Assembly: GCA_910578795.1 (NCBI GenBank)
Contig: CAJTSD010000011.1
Coordinates: 1-64,000 of the forward strand
Direction of reading: 5' to 3'
Length of the DNA: 64,000 nt
DNA from: an uncultured Lachnospiraceae bacterium
Lineage (GTDB): Bacteria > Bacillota > Clostridia > Lachnospirales > Lachnospiraceae
Part shown: positions 26,608-36,227 of the stretch, piece by piece
How positions within the stretch are numbered: position 1 is the first letter of the stretch
Layout: each line of letters starts with the position of its first letter
Notes under the pieces: model-generated
The model's input: only the letters and a program-made list of their open reading frames with translations
Database searches by the model: none
Told to the model about the DNA's origin: nothing
Translations under genes and position numbers: made by a program

Positions 26608-26832
26608 AAAAATTCCTCTTATCAATAAAAAATTTTACAGTTCTTACCTTGAACATTATACATGGAAAGAATGAAACACGCAAGATTGCAATTTTACAGT
26701 TGTGTTTATAGAAATTTTATGATATTATTGTTTTGTTTCGGAAAAAGAAATGCTTTCGGGCGTTTTGTGTTTCAGGTTGGTAAGCATATGTTCAGGTTTG
26801 AGGGATAATAACATGTGCAGATGGGGGTACAT

Positions 26833-27849
26833 ATGAGTAAAATTACGGAAAATTACAAAAGCCTTGCGGCAGGCATTGGCTTTACTTACGATGAATTTAC
26901 AAATACGATTTATGGCGTAAAGGACGGCTATGAGCTGCTGGTCTATGCAACGGACCAACGCTATCCGTATCTTTTGACAATTACAACTTCGGCAAGAAGC
27001 GCGAACGTTACGCTTGGAAAAGAGGAAATTTCCCTTTTTAAGAAGAGCGTGGCGCCCGCCGCAGGCATGACACAAAAGGACAGCCTGATTACCGTTACCA
27101 ATAAAAATCAGACCAATCAAGGCAGGCTGCGCGATGACATGGACTACACACTCAGCGCATTGACTGCATTTTTACGTGAACGGGGCTTTACACCATGCTG
27201 TCAGACTTGCGGCGTTTCTACGCAGACCGTAGGGTTTATGCTGGAAACAGCCAGGCTGCATCTCTGCGCAAACTGTGCCGCAAAGGCAAAGAGTGAAAAC
27301 GAGGTCAAGGCGCAGAAGCGGCAGCAGAAAAATGTCAACATCATTGGCGGAATTATAGGTGCGCTTATCGGTTCCCTGATTGGCGTGGCATGTATTGTCC
27401 TCTTAGGTATGCTCGGCTATGTGGCAGCGCTCTCGGGAATCGTAATGGCGTTCTGTACGCTCAAAGGCTTTGATAAGCTCGGTGGAAAGCTGACAGTAGT
27501 CGGCATTATTATCTCCTGCGTGATTATGATCGGCATGACCTATTTCGGAAACCGCCTTGATTGGGCGATTGAAATCTCCAAGGCAATGAAGGAATACTAT
27601 GACTATGAGGTAGGGATTTTTGAGTCTTTCCAGGCTGTTCCAACACTGATTGCGGAACTGGACGGAATGGGAGATTATATCGCATCCTTTTTACAACAGC
27701 TTCTATTCGTTGCTGTCGGTGCGGTGCCGACAATCATTTCAATTACAAGAGAACAAAGAAATGTCAATCGCGTTGCACAAATCGGCTATATGCAGAATGC
27801 CGGTGCGTTTACCGATGCGGTTTCCAATGATACGGTAAGCAATTTTTAA
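26833..27849 (+). CDS. Unrecognised membrane protein with a Cys4 zinc-ribbon-like motif
   Basis: 338 residues from ATG 26833 (an upstream GTG 26815 and ATG 26821 are in frame, and the GGGGGT ribosome site does not decide firmly). The soluble N-terminal 115 residues are followed by CQTCG (about 126) and CANC (about 150), likely a zinc knuckle. Then come several membrane spans (about 172-194, 198-215, 222-242) with a glycine-rich first span IIGGIIGALIGSLIGVA, and a last span near 295-315. Family not recognised. It is monocistronic, with a terminator after it. Confidence 0.6.
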   Translation: MSKITENYKSLAAGIGFTYDEFTNTIYGVKDGYELLVYATDQRYPYLLTITTSARSANVTLGKEEISLFKKSVAPAAGMTQKDSLITVTNKNQTNQGRLRDDMDYTLSALTAFLRERGFTPCCQTCGVSTQTVGFMLETARLHLCANCAAKAKSENEVKAQKRQQKNVNIIGGIIGALIGSLIGVACIVLLGMLGYVAALSGIVMAFCTLKGFDKLGGKLTVVGIIISCVIMIGMTYFGNRLDWAIEISKAMKEYYDYEVGIFESFQAVPTLIAELDGMGDYIASFLQQLLFVAVGAVPTIISITREQRNVNRVAQIGYMQNAGAFTDAVSNDTVSNF

Positions 27850-27865
27850 AGAGATATGACGAATG

Positions 27866-27910
27866 AAAAAGCCTGTGGAATATCAGAAATGATATGACTG
27901 CAGGCTTTTT
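27866..27910 (+). terminator. Terminator before the phosphofructokinase gene
   Basis: AAAAAGCCTG (27866-27875) pairs with CAGGCTTTTT (27901-27910); the loop holds a smaller TCA/TGA stem. Confidence 0.75.
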
Positions 27911-27979
27911 GCAATATAGGAAATTGCCACGATTTTTTGTGAAAAATATACAAACATTAAAAAAGCTTTCTTGAAAAAG

Positions 27980-28008
27980 TTGTTCGTATCTGAAAAAGGG
28001 ATTATAAT
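27980..28008 (+). promoter_or_regulatory. Promoter of the phosphofructokinase gene
   Basis: TTGTTC (27980-27985), 17 bases, TATAAT (28003-28008). Confidence 0.65.
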
Positions 28009-28065
28009 ACAAGAAGGAGTGAATGAAAATAAACCGCAAACATTTTTGCGAAAAAGGAGGTTTCC

Positions 28066-29139
28066 ATGATAAGAATAGGTATGTTGACAAGCGGCGGCGA
28101 CTGTCAGGCATTGAATGCTGCAATGCGCGGCGTGGCAAAAACATTGTTTAATTCCGGTGAGCAGGTGGAGCTGTTCGGCTTTTTGGAGGGCTATAAGGGA
28201 TTGATTTATGGAAAGTACAGAATGCTTGCAAGCTCTGACTTTTCGGGAATATTGACAAAGGGCGGAACGATTCTCGGCAGTTCCCGTATGCCGTTTAAGA
28301 CCATGCGCGATCCGGATGAGAACGGTTTGGACAAGGTTGAAGCAATGAAACACAATTATTACAAGCTTAATCTTGACTGTCTTGTAGTGCTTGGCGGAAA
28401 CGGTACCCACAAAACGGCAAATCTCCTTCGTGAGGAAGGCTTAAATGTGGTAACGCTGCCTAAGACCATCGACAACGATCTTTGGGGAACGGATATGACG
28501 TTCGGTTTCCAAAGCGCGGTTGACATCGCAACGCAGTGTATCGACCAAATCCACACGACCGCGGCATCGCACGGCAGAGTATTTATCGTTGAGGTTATGG
28601 GACACAAGGTAGGTTATCTGACGCTGAACGCAGGTATGGCGGGCGGTGCGGACATTATCCTCATTCCAGAAATCCCGTACGATATTAATAAGATTATAGA
28701 CGCAATTAAAAAGCGTTCTGAGAGAGGAAGCAGCTTCACAATTCTTGCGGTAGCAGAGGGTGCCATATCCAAGGAAGTTGCGGCGCTTTCCAAGAAAGAT
28801 TTTAAGAAATATATGTCAGAATACAAATATCCCAGTGTTTCTTATGAAATTGCGGAGAAGATTACGAAAAAGAGCGGCTTAGAGGTGCGCGTTACCGTTC
28901 CGGGACACACACAGCGCGGCGGCGGCCCTGATTCATATGACAGAGTTTTTGCAAGCCGTTTAGGTGCGGAAGCAGCAAGGCTGATAATGAAAAAACAATA
29001 CGGATTCATGGTAGGTTACCGCAATAGGGAAATCGTAAAAGTACCGCTTGAGGAAGTGGCAGGAAAACTCAAGATGGTTGATCCCGAATCGGATATTATC
29101 AAGGAAGCAAAAATGCTTGGTATCAGTTTTGGCGATTAA
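28066..29139 (+). CDS. pfkA: 6-phosphofructokinase, GGNGT/PKTIDND variant
   Basis: 357 residues. It phosphorylates fructose 6-phosphate. Family marks: LTSGGDCQALNAAMRG at the start, TIDND with the catalytic Asp (about 136), EVMGHKVGYL and PGHTQRGGGPDS. The donor loop reads GGNGT: Asn112 stands where E. coli PfkA has Asp103, while the next residue is Gly, as in ATP-using forms. Lys133 (PKTIDND) is the residue usual in PPi enzymes and in plant or trypanosome ATP enzymes. Donor is therefore uncertain; ATP seems likelier. AAAGGAGG precedes ATG 28066. It is probably a second, specialised PFK. Confidence 0.9.
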   Translation: MIRIGMLTSGGDCQALNAAMRGVAKTLFNSGEQVELFGFLEGYKGLIYGKYRMLASSDFSGILTKGGTILGSSRMPFKTMRDPDENGLDKVEAMKHNYYKLNLDCLVVLGGNGTHKTANLLREEGLNVVTLPKTIDNDLWGTDMTFGFQSAVDIATQCIDQIHTTAASHGRVFIVEVMGHKVGYLTLNAGMAGGADIILIPEIPYDINKIIDAIKKRSERGSSFTILAVAEGAISKEVAALSKKDFKKYMSEYKYPSVSYEIAEKITKKSGLEVRVTVPGHTQRGGGPDSYDRVFASRLGAEAARLIMKKQYGFMVGYRNREIVKVPLEEVAGKLKMVDPESDIIKEAKMLGISFGD

Positions 29140-29140
29140 A

Positions 29141-29164
29141 AAAATGGGGCATCAGCCCCATTTT
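29141..29164 (+). terminator. Terminator of the phosphofructokinase gene
   Basis: AAAATGGGGC/GCCCCATTTT stem with ATCA loop. Confidence 0.85.
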
Positions 29165-29248
29165 CTTTATGCGCAGTCCCATGCAGATGAAATATGCCGC
29201 TAGTGCGGCGCACGGGTCGCGCGGCGAGTAGTGGAGAAGGACATTCCC

Positions 29249-30985
29249 CTACTCGATTTGCCCTACATACTCCGCAATCACATCCCAAACTGCACTGTCC
29301 TCCAGTCCAAGCTTCCAGCTTGCAACGCCCTTAATACCCTGACTTTGCATCACCTGAAGCTTCACCCGTATGGAATCCGCATCTTCTAACCAGCATTGGT
29401 AAAGCGTATCCCCCGACTGGTATTCGGCGTAATTCTGACAAAATTCATCTGACCACCCGGGCGTAACGCCGTTCTGTGCAATCCACGACGGTTCTGCCGA
29501 CATCGCAATCGTGGAAGCCGTAAGCCCGTTCGGTCCCGTTTCCCAAATCCTTGTATAGAACGGAATAGCGTTGATAATCTTTTCTGCAGGCACAACCTCC
29601 TTCGTGTTGACAATGCCGTCCTCCACAAATTGAATTGACGCATTTGAACCGGCAACGCCGCCGCCCACATAGTGCTCATCATATCCCATAATAATAATAT
29701 AGTCCGCCACAATGCCCTGTTCTTTCCGATTATAATGCGCCGTATACTCGCTTGGCACATAATTGTCCACCGACAGCACCACGCCGCGCTTGCGCGTTTC
29801 TATCGAAAGCTCCCGCAAAAACTGCACAAAATGCGTTCCCGCAGAGCTTTTCACCTTCTCAAAATCAATGTTAATACCATCAAGTCCGTAAGTATCCACC
29901 TCATTCATCAGCGCGTTTATCAAAACCCTGCGCTTGTCCGACGAAGACAAAAGCGCGTCAAAGTCAATGGTAACGCCATATAAATTGGTACTGTCCACAT
30001 CTGTCACAAGCGCCCAAACATCCACACCAAGCTCATGTGCCTTTGACACATAGGACGCGTTTGCCAGACTGGAAATGCCGCCGTCATTATCCAACAGACG
30101 AAACCATGTCGGTGATACAACGTTAACCGCTTTCGTAGAGCTTAGTGCCTTTGCAAGGTAATTGCCGTCAACCTCCTCAAATACCTGATGAAAGGCAAGA
30201 TTTACCATACCCTCCTTTTTCACATTGTTGTATACAATCTCCTGAAAATCCGTGCCGCACATCCTCTGCGATACGGTCTTGTCCGTCAAACGTTTATTCT
30301 CAACATATCCAATAATGGAGCTTTCCGTCTTAACCTTCGACCAGTTTTCCATTTCCTCCAAAATAATCACCTGCGCGCCCGCCGGAAGCTCCTGTAAAAT
30401 CGGGCTCTTAATGCCTCCCTGATAGCGCACGGCAGTCTTTTTTGTAAGCCTCGCCGAAGTGTACTCGTCCCACTGCGTATAGACTTGTATATGTTCAGGC
30501 TCCGTAAATCCGTAATATTCAAAATTTACAAATTTTTCCAAATAGCCTGCCCCGATATAAAGGACATCACCATCATAGAAAGCCGCCATATAATTCGGAT
30601 CGGTTGAACCGATCTCCTGCGGCACATCAGAAACATACATTGTATTGCTGCTTTCCCCGATATTAACGCGAATTACGTCAGTGTCGGTCGTAAAAAGCAG
30701 CACCTTTTCGTCCGGGTTGACATAAAAGCGGTCGGTAAAGTACTTCTCAACCGTTGAGAGCGTAAAATAATGCGTGCCATGCACAAATTTTGCCTTATCC
30801 TCCAAAATCTCATCCTGAAGGACAATCGCACTATCACTGTCCTCTGTAAGACTGAAATACTCGTTTAAGTCAGCGTGCTCTCTTGAGTATGAGAACCGCT
30901 CCAAAAGTTTTCCCCCAAATGCCACCGCCACAATCAAAAGAATGAGAACGATCGGCACAAGTACCAAAATAATCCTTTTTTTCAT
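29249..30985 (-). CDS. Membrane-anchored GH18 protein with SH3-like domain
   Basis: 578 residues; the ATG at 30985 is set by GGAGG 7 bases before it. One N-terminal anchor (about 3-23) leaves the rest outside. Residues about 60-140 resemble a copper-amine-oxidase-N-like module, about 190-240 an SH3 domain (VIILEEMENWSKVKTESSIIGYV), and the rest a GH18 barrel with DGINIDFEK (369-377, catalytic Glu376) and IMGYDEHYVGG. GH18 proteins of this shape, such as Bacillus YaaH and YdhD, cut or bind peptidoglycan in spore cortex or cell wall. A wall role is inferred from that likeness. Confidence 0.82.
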   Translation of the reverse strand: MKKRIILVLVPIVLILLIVAVAFGGKLLERFSYSREHADLNEYFSLTEDSDSAIVLQDEILEDKAKFVHGTHYFTLSTVEKYFTDRFYVNPDEKVLLFTTDTDVIRVNIGESSNTMYVSDVPQEIGSTDPNYMAAFYDGDVLYIGAGYLEKFVNFEYYGFTEPEHIQVYTQWDEYTSARLTKKTAVRYQGGIKSPILQELPAGAQVIILEEMENWSKVKTESSIIGYVENKRLTDKTVSQRMCGTDFQEIVYNNVKKEGMVNLAFHQVFEEVDGNYLAKALSSTKAVNVVSPTWFRLLDNDGGISSLANASYVSKAHELGVDVWALVTDVDSTNLYGVTIDFDALLSSSDKRRVLINALMNEVDTYGLDGINIDFEKVKSSAGTHFVQFLRELSIETRKRGVVLSVDNYVPSEYTAHYNRKEQGIVADYIIIMGYDEHYVGGGVAGSNASIQFVEDGIVNTKEVVPAEKIINAIPFYTRIWETGPNGLTASTIAMSAEPSWIAQNGVTPGWSDEFCQNYAEYQSGDTLYQCWLEDADSIRVKLQVMQSQGIKGVASWKLGLEDSAVWDVIAEYVGQIE

Positions 30986-31009
30986 CCGGATACCTCCAAT
31001 CGTTCTCAT

Positions 31010-31950
31010 TATAGCAAATTATTGCTGTTTCGTACACAAAAAGTTGCTGTTTTTGATTTTTTCTCTGATTTTTAATTTTTCTGATAGATTTCGGGACTTT
31101 AATATATTCACTGAAACGCTTACTTATGCAGAAATGATTTTTCTTTGGGAAAAATTTTCCCATTATTTACTTGAAAAAAGCTCCTATCATTTTTTTTCTG
31201 CATATGATAAGATGTAAGTGAATTATATGCTTTCAGATATGCCGATAAAGAGGGGGTTATATCGGAGTTTTGTTCTTGTATGATTCAGCCAAAGTCCAAA
31301 AGCTTTGTGTGATATATAAAAAATTAAAAATTTGAAAAAAGATGCCTGAAACATGTACCTATTGTCAGAAATGTGTTGTATAATATATTAGTAATATGGA
31401 TAATAAACGTACAAAGTATTGGCAAAATATTTTTAGTCAATTTGCACAAGCTAATAAGACAATGAAATAAAAATCAGCCTGTACGCATATTCTGAAATAA
31501 TTCTGCAATCATGTATTACACCGCTTTCTGCTAAAAACCTTCCTTTCCTGTACGGTTTTGTCGCAGGGACATCTTACAAGTAAATTATTAGCATAAAACA
31601 AAAATTTATGCAGGCTGAAATGTAATAATTTGCCCGAAATGTAATAATTAATATGATTTTTGACCAATAACGTATGTTATTTTGACATTTGATACGATAT
31701 AAACAAAAAGATAATATAAATTTTTTAAAAACAGTCGTTTTATACTATTGACTTGGGCTTTCTTTACATTATAATATAGGTGAAAGTTTAACAGTCAATA
31801 TGACGAGATTCGTCACGACGAGATTCGTCACGACAAAATTTGTAATAATTCTTGGTTTTAGTGAAGGTATAGTAAACGACAGACAGGATTGCCATTTACT
31901 ATAACCCTCCGGGGGGATGCGCAGTTACTGAGCAAGAATGGGGGAAAATT
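31010..31950 (+). other. 941-base AT-rich gap without a convincing gene
   Basis: No open frame with a plausible start or composition was found on either strand. The right part is regulatory: a 14-base direct repeat GAAATGTAATAATT (near 31617 and 31638), the mecA promoter, a tandem repeat of CGAGATTCGTCA-type units (31803-31838) and a 9-bp hairpin TATAGTAAA/TTTACTATA (about 31868-31903) just before the mecA ribosome site. The left part has only AT-rich sequence. Confidence 0.5.
31748..31775 (+). promoter_or_regulatory. Promoter of mecA with long structured leader
   Basis: TTGACT (31748-31753), 16 bases, TATAAT (31770-31775). The leader of about 165 bases contains two tandem copies of a 15-base unit with the palindrome GACGAgatTCGTC and a later hairpin close to the GGGGGG ribosome site, a layout suited to control of translation or binding of a repressor. 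Confidence 0.55.
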
Positions 31951-32760
31951 ATGAAGATTGAAAAAGTAAATGATCATCAGATCCGTTGTACGCTGACCAA
32001 AGCAGACTTGGCGGATCGTGAATTAAAAATAAGTGAACTTGCATACGGAACAGAGAAAGCGAAAAACCTGTTCAGGGACATGATGCAGCAGGCATCCTAT
32101 GAATTTGGTTTTGATGCGGATGATATTCCTCTTATGATAGAGGCGATTCCTCTTAATTCTGAGTGCATTGTTCTTGTGATTACAAAGGTCGAGGATCCTG
32201 AGGAGCTTGACACACGTTTTTCCAAGTTTGCGCCCTCTGCCACCGATGACGATGATGAGGAGTATGATGATACACTTAGCGGCGTGCTGCAGAGTATTTC
32301 CGACGGAGCCGATGATGTACTGGATTTATTCCGGAAAATCCATGACGGTTCCATTGCGGATACTATTGCAAACACAATGGATGCGCTTTCGGATTTGGGA
32401 AAACAGAACAGCAGACAGAATAGCCAAAACAAAGACAACAGTACCGCAAAGACAATACAGGGCATTGACTTGACGCGCTTATACGCGTTTGACAGTTTAA
32501 ACCAGGTGACACGTTTGGCACATGTGCTGGACGGACATTATGCCGGCAGAAATTCGTTGTATAAAAATGAAAAGCTCGGGAATTATGTTCTTGTTGTAAC
32601 CCAGTCTGACCACACACCTGAGGAATTTAACAAGATTTGCAACATGCTTTCCGAGTACGGAAGTCCCGAGAAGTTCGCGGCTGCAAGCGAGGCGTATATG
32701 GAGGAGCATTTTGAGGCAGTAATAAAGGATAAGGCAGTGCAAGTGCTGGCGAAGGTGTAA
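31951..32760 (+). CDS. mecA: MecA-family adaptor protein of ClpC
   Basis: 269 residues. The N-terminal substrate-binding domain (MKIEKVNDHQIRCTLTKADL, then LFRDMMQQASYEFGF) and the C-terminal ClpC-binding domain (RLYAFDSLNQVTRLAHVLDG to the end) are both clear. Between them is an acidic linker (ATDDDDEEYDD). MecA brings targets such as ComK to ClpC/ClpP and acts in general quality control. No competence gene is nearby, so the target here is unknown. It stands alone with its own promoter. Confidence 0.9.
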   Translation: MKIEKVNDHQIRCTLTKADLADRELKISELAYGTEKAKNLFRDMMQQASYEFGFDADDIPLMIEAIPLNSECIVLVITKVEDPEELDTRFSKFAPSATDDDDEEYDDTLSGVLQSISDGADDVLDLFRKIHDGSIADTIANTMDALSDLGKQNSRQNSQNKDNSTAKTIQGIDLTRLYAFDSLNQVTRLAHVLDGHYAGRNSLYKNEKLGNYVLVVTQSDHTPEEFNKICNMLSEYGSPEKFAAASEAYMEEHFEAVIKDKAVQVLAKV

Positions 32761-32981
32761 CGGGAGATATATCAATTCGTATCATGGAGATAGAGAGTCT
32801 AATGCTGTTTATGATTGCAGCATTAGGCTTTTTTCATATAGAATTTAAGTCAAGATGCCATTTGTTATGTAACACATCACAAATTTTTGAAGTGGAAAAA
32901 GTGTATGGGTATAATAAAAAAACGGGAGAATACACCTTACGGTAATTTTCCCGTTTTTCCTTATTATGGCTTAATTTCCAT

Positions 32982-33176
32982 TTACGCAAGCTTCCCAATC
33001 TCTTCCATAAGACTGTCAATATCAAGCCCGTGAACCATCGCCGCTTCCTCCAAAGACTCGCCCTGCGCGGAAGGGCAGCCAAGACAGTGCATTCCCGCAT
33101 TCATCAGAATGGGAGCCACGTCAGGGGTTGTCCTTAAAATTTCGCCGATTGTCATATCCTTTGTTATTTGTGCCAT
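32982..33176 (-). CDS. DUF1858 (ScdA-N-like) small protein
   Basis: 64 residues. The signature is present: MTIGEILRTTPDVAPILMNA followed by GMHCLGCPSAQGESLEEAA with the CxxC. Such domains occur alone or fused to hybrid-cluster, ScdA or NAD(P)H proteins and may hold metal or sense redox state. Its ribosome site is AGGAGG on the minus strand. Role not known. Confidence 0.85.
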   Translation of the reverse strand: MAQITKDMTIGEILRTTPDVAPILMNAGMHCLGCPSAQGESLEEAAMVHGLDIDSLMEEIGKLA

Positions 33177-33379
33177 GATAAAATCCTCCTGATTTCTATT
33201 TTGTTAAAATTTAGAGATTACGATTTACGCTACCATTCATTATCGTACATCTTTGAAAAATTATCAAGCTTTGTAGAATTTTTAACAGAAATTTAATATT
33301 ATTGACAAACCCTTATTTTGAGGGGGATATTTTTGATAAAGCATAAAAACGATATATCCTGATGAAGGGGGGATGCGGC

Positions 33380-33703
33380 GTGAAACAGAAATCATTTGCA
33401 GTATCAGACAGCCTAAACGGAACTGAACTGAAAGCGGTCCGAAAAAAATTAAAGCTGACACAGGCAGAACACGAAGCGTTGAAAATACCGGCGCAAACAT
33501 ATCCTATGCGGCTGTCATATATGTATTATAATAATTTATGCACAACCATCGACGTAAACGAACGGGAAAGAACAGTGAAAATATGCAACTACACAAACGA
33601 CTATACATTCCGGGCATTCGGCAGAAACGAAAAACCGTCATTTGAACAGTATGAGGCATTTTTGGAAAGCCGCTGTTTCCCAAGGATGAGAGATAAAATT
33701 TGA
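33380..33703 (+). pseudogene. Chimeric remnant: HTH start joined to a HipA-type N-subdomain
   Basis: 107 residues from GTG 33380 (AAGGGGGG upstream). The first 25 residues look like the start of an XRE helix-turn-helix (ELKAVRKKLKLTQAE), which breaks off before the recognition helix. It continues into QTYPMRLSYMYYNNLCTTID, ending ESRCFPRMRDKI, which looks like the opening of a HipA-like kinase partner. An internal deletion fusing an antitoxin start to the next gene would explain this. Confidence in the family is moderate, from memory of similar clostridial proteins. Confidence 0.45.
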
Positions 33704-33932
33704 ACAGGACAATAAGACAAACGAACGACAGTCATCAAAAGGAAACCAATCAAAATGGGTAAACAAAGAAACGTGGTATAAAGCGGACTATACGGGATAT
33801 GATGGCAGAGTATATGACATCAAATTTGCTACAATATTCAAAATTAAAGGAAAAAGCACTCGGTTAAAACGCAATACTACTAACCATGATAATACAAATT
33901 CACCCGACTTTCAACCCTTTAGTAAATTTTAA
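33699..33932 (+). pseudogene. Remnant of the following HipA-like gene
   Basis: In another frame overlapping the end of the previous remnant, sequence reads SKWVNKETWYKADYTGYDG, which resembles the beginning of a HipA-like kinase, then loses likeness and stops at TAA 33930. There is no good start. With the preceding remnant it makes a decayed HipA-type locus just before the PFL operon. Confidence 0.4.
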
Positions 33933-33986
33933 CAAAAAATTCATAATTTTACCCACGCTGTACATGAAAAAGTACAAAGAATAATA

Positions 33987-34016
33987 TTGACGTGTATACA
34001 AAATTAAGGCTATAAT
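33987..34016 (+). promoter_or_regulatory. Promoter of the split pyruvate formate-lyase operon
   Basis: TTGACG (33987-33992), 18 bases, perfect TATAAT (34011-34016). A leader of about 115 bases follows, ending in AGGAGG before ATG 34139. The strong elements fit a highly expressed fermentation gene. Confidence 0.75.
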
Positions 34017-34138
34017 ACAGTTAAGAATGTTAGACAAAAAATAGTCAATACTACTTTGGTAATAACATTCGCAATTTCAGTAACCAGCGGTGTGAATGCC
34101 GCATAAAAAATTAAATTATATTTAGGAGGCTTTGCAAA

Positions 34139-36178
34139 ATGAGACCAGAATGGACAGATTTTGTAGGTGGAAAATGGGACAGCGAAATTAACGTACGTGA
34201 CTTCATTCAGAGGAACTACGAGCCGTATGACGGAGATGAAGCTTTCTTAGCTGCACCTACGCAGAACACAAAGGATTTATGGGACATGGTACTTGATCTT
34301 CAGAAGAAAGAGAGAGAGGCCGGCGGCGTATTGGATATGGACACAAAGGTTATCTCTACAATTACTTCTCACGGACCGGGATACCTTGACAAGAGCAAGG
34401 AAACAATCGTTGGTTTCCAGACAGATAAGCCGTTCAAGCGTTCTTTACAGCCTTACGGCGGTATCAGAATGGCAGAGAAGGCTTGCGCTGACAACGGATA
34501 CGAAGTAGATCCTGAGGTGAGTGAGTTCTTCTCAACACACAGAAAGACACACAATGCAGGCTGCTTCGACGCTTACAATCAGGAAATGAGAGCTTGCCGT
34601 TCATCACACATTATTACAGGTCTTCCTGATGCTTACGGACGCGGACGTATCATCGGCGATTACAGAAGAGTTGCTCTTTACGGTATTGACAGATTAATCG
34701 AGGATAAGCAGGCTCAGAAGGATTCTACAGGACGCGTTATGACAGATGACGTTATCCGTCTTCGTGAGGAGCTTTCAGAGCAGATGGTAGCGCTTAAGAT
34801 GATGAAGGAAATGGCTGCTTCTTACGGCTGCGATATTTCTAAGCCGGCTACAAACGTACAGGAAGCAATCCAGGCTACTTACTTCGGATACCTTTGCGCA
34901 GTAAAGGAGCAGAACGGTGCGGCAATGTCACTTGGACGTACTTCTACATTCCTTGATATTTATGCACAGAGAGATTTAAAGAACGGCACATTTACAGAGG
35001 AGCAGATTCAGGAGTTCGTTGACCACTTCATTATGAAGCTTCGTCTTGTGAAGTTTGCACGTACACCTGAGTACAATCAGATTTTCGCAGGCGATCCGGT
35101 TTGGGTAACAGAGTCACTTGGCGGTGTTGGCGTTGACGGACGTCCTTTGGTAACAAAGATGTCATTCCGTTATCTGCACACATTGGAGAACCTTGGACCC
35201 AGCCCTGAGCCCAACTTAACAGTTCTTTGGTCTACAAGACTTCCTGAGAACTGGAAGAAATACTGTGCAAAGATGTCTATCCAGACTTCTTCAATCCAGT
35301 ATGAGAATGATGACCTTATGAGAGTAACACACGGTGACGACTATGCAATCGCTTGCTGCGTATCTTCAATGGTAGTTGGTAAGGAGATGCAGTTCTTCGG
35401 CGCTCGTGCAAACCTTGCAAAGTGTTTGCTCTACGCGTTAAATGGCGGTGTGGACGAAGTAACAAAGAAGCAGGTTGGACCGAAGTATCGTCCGGTTGTC
35501 GGCGATGTGCTTGACTATGATGATGTATTCGCAAAATTCATGGATATGATGGAGTGGCAGGCAGATGTATATGTAAATACATTGAACATCATCCACTATA
35601 TGCATGACAAGTACTGCTATGAGAGAGCACAGATGGCTCTTCATGACAGAGATGTTAAGAGATATTTCGCAACAGGTGTTGCAGGTCTTTCTATCGTTGC
35701 TGACTCATTATCAGCAATTAAGTATGCAAAGGTAAAACCGATTCGTGACGAGGACGGCATTATCGTTGATTTCGAGACAACAGGCGAGTTCCCGAAATAT
35801 GGTAATGATGATGACAGAGTTGACCTGATTGCACAGGACATCGTTCACAGATTCATGACAGCAATCAGAAGACATCACACCTACAGAAATGGTGTTCCTA
35901 CAACTTCAATCCTTACAATTACGTCTAACGTAACTTATGGTAAGGCTACAGGTAACACACCTGACGGACGTAAGAAAGGACAGCCGTTTGCTCCTGGTGC
36001 AAACCCGATGCACGGACGTGATACACATGGTGCAGTCGCTTCACTGTCATCTGTATCAAAGCTTCCGTTCAAAGATGCACAGGATGGTATCTCAAATACC
36101 TTTACAATTATCCCGAACGCTCTTGGTAAGGAAGCAAAAGTTTTCTCAGGAGATATTGAGTTGGATTTGAGCAAGTAA
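34139..36178 (+). CDS. pflB: Pyruvate formate-lyase core subunit lacking the glycyl radical domain
   Basis: 679 residues; usual PFL is about 740-760. It converts pyruvate and CoA to formate and acetyl-CoA. The PFL barrel is complete, with the catalytic pair Cys406-Cys407 in DDYAIACCVSSMV and the late segment GISNTFTIIPNALGKEAK. In E. coli PFL the chain goes on from the matching point into the radical domain with RVSGYAV. Here it ends 14 residues later (SGDIELDLSK, TAA). No stop-to-frame repair is possible, since about 400 bases with other signals lie before the radical domain. The missing part is supplied by the gene at 36578. Codon use is strongly biased, as for a highly expressed gene. Confidence 0.93.
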   Translation: MRPEWTDFVGGKWDSEINVRDFIQRNYEPYDGDEAFLAAPTQNTKDLWDMVLDLQKKEREAGGVLDMDTKVISTITSHGPGYLDKSKETIVGFQTDKPFKRSLQPYGGIRMAEKACADNGYEVDPEVSEFFSTHRKTHNAGCFDAYNQEMRACRSSHIITGLPDAYGRGRIIGDYRRVALYGIDRLIEDKQAQKDSTGRVMTDDVIRLREELSEQMVALKMMKEMAASYGCDISKPATNVQEAIQATYFGYLCAVKEQNGAAMSLGRTSTFLDIYAQRDLKNGTFTEEQIQEFVDHFIMKLRLVKFARTPEYNQIFAGDPVWVTESLGGVGVDGRPLVTKMSFRYLHTLENLGPSPEPNLTVLWSTRLPENWKKYCAKMSIQTSSIQYENDDLMRVTHGDDYAIACCVSSMVVGKEMQFFGARANLAKCLLYALNGGVDEVTKKQVGPKYRPVVGDVLDYDDVFAKFMDMMEWQADVYVNTLNIIHYMHDKYCYERAQMALHDRDVKRYFATGVAGLSIVADSLSAIKYAKVKPIRDEDGIIVDFETTGEFPKYGNDDDRVDLIAQDIVHRFMTAIRRHHTYRNGVPTTSILTITSNVTYGKATGNTPDGRKKGQPFAPGANPMHGRDTHGAVASLSSVSKLPFKDAQDGISNTFTIIPNALGKEAKVFSGDIELDLSK

Positions 36179-36227
36179 TTCGGTTGAATTGTTTAGAGTA
36201 CAAAACAGAAAGGAATAGGTGTAATCA

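Noticed and set aside
31803..31838. Tandem 15-base units as a CRISPR array
   Set aside because: Only two units, directly adjacent with no spacers, and no cas genes in the window.
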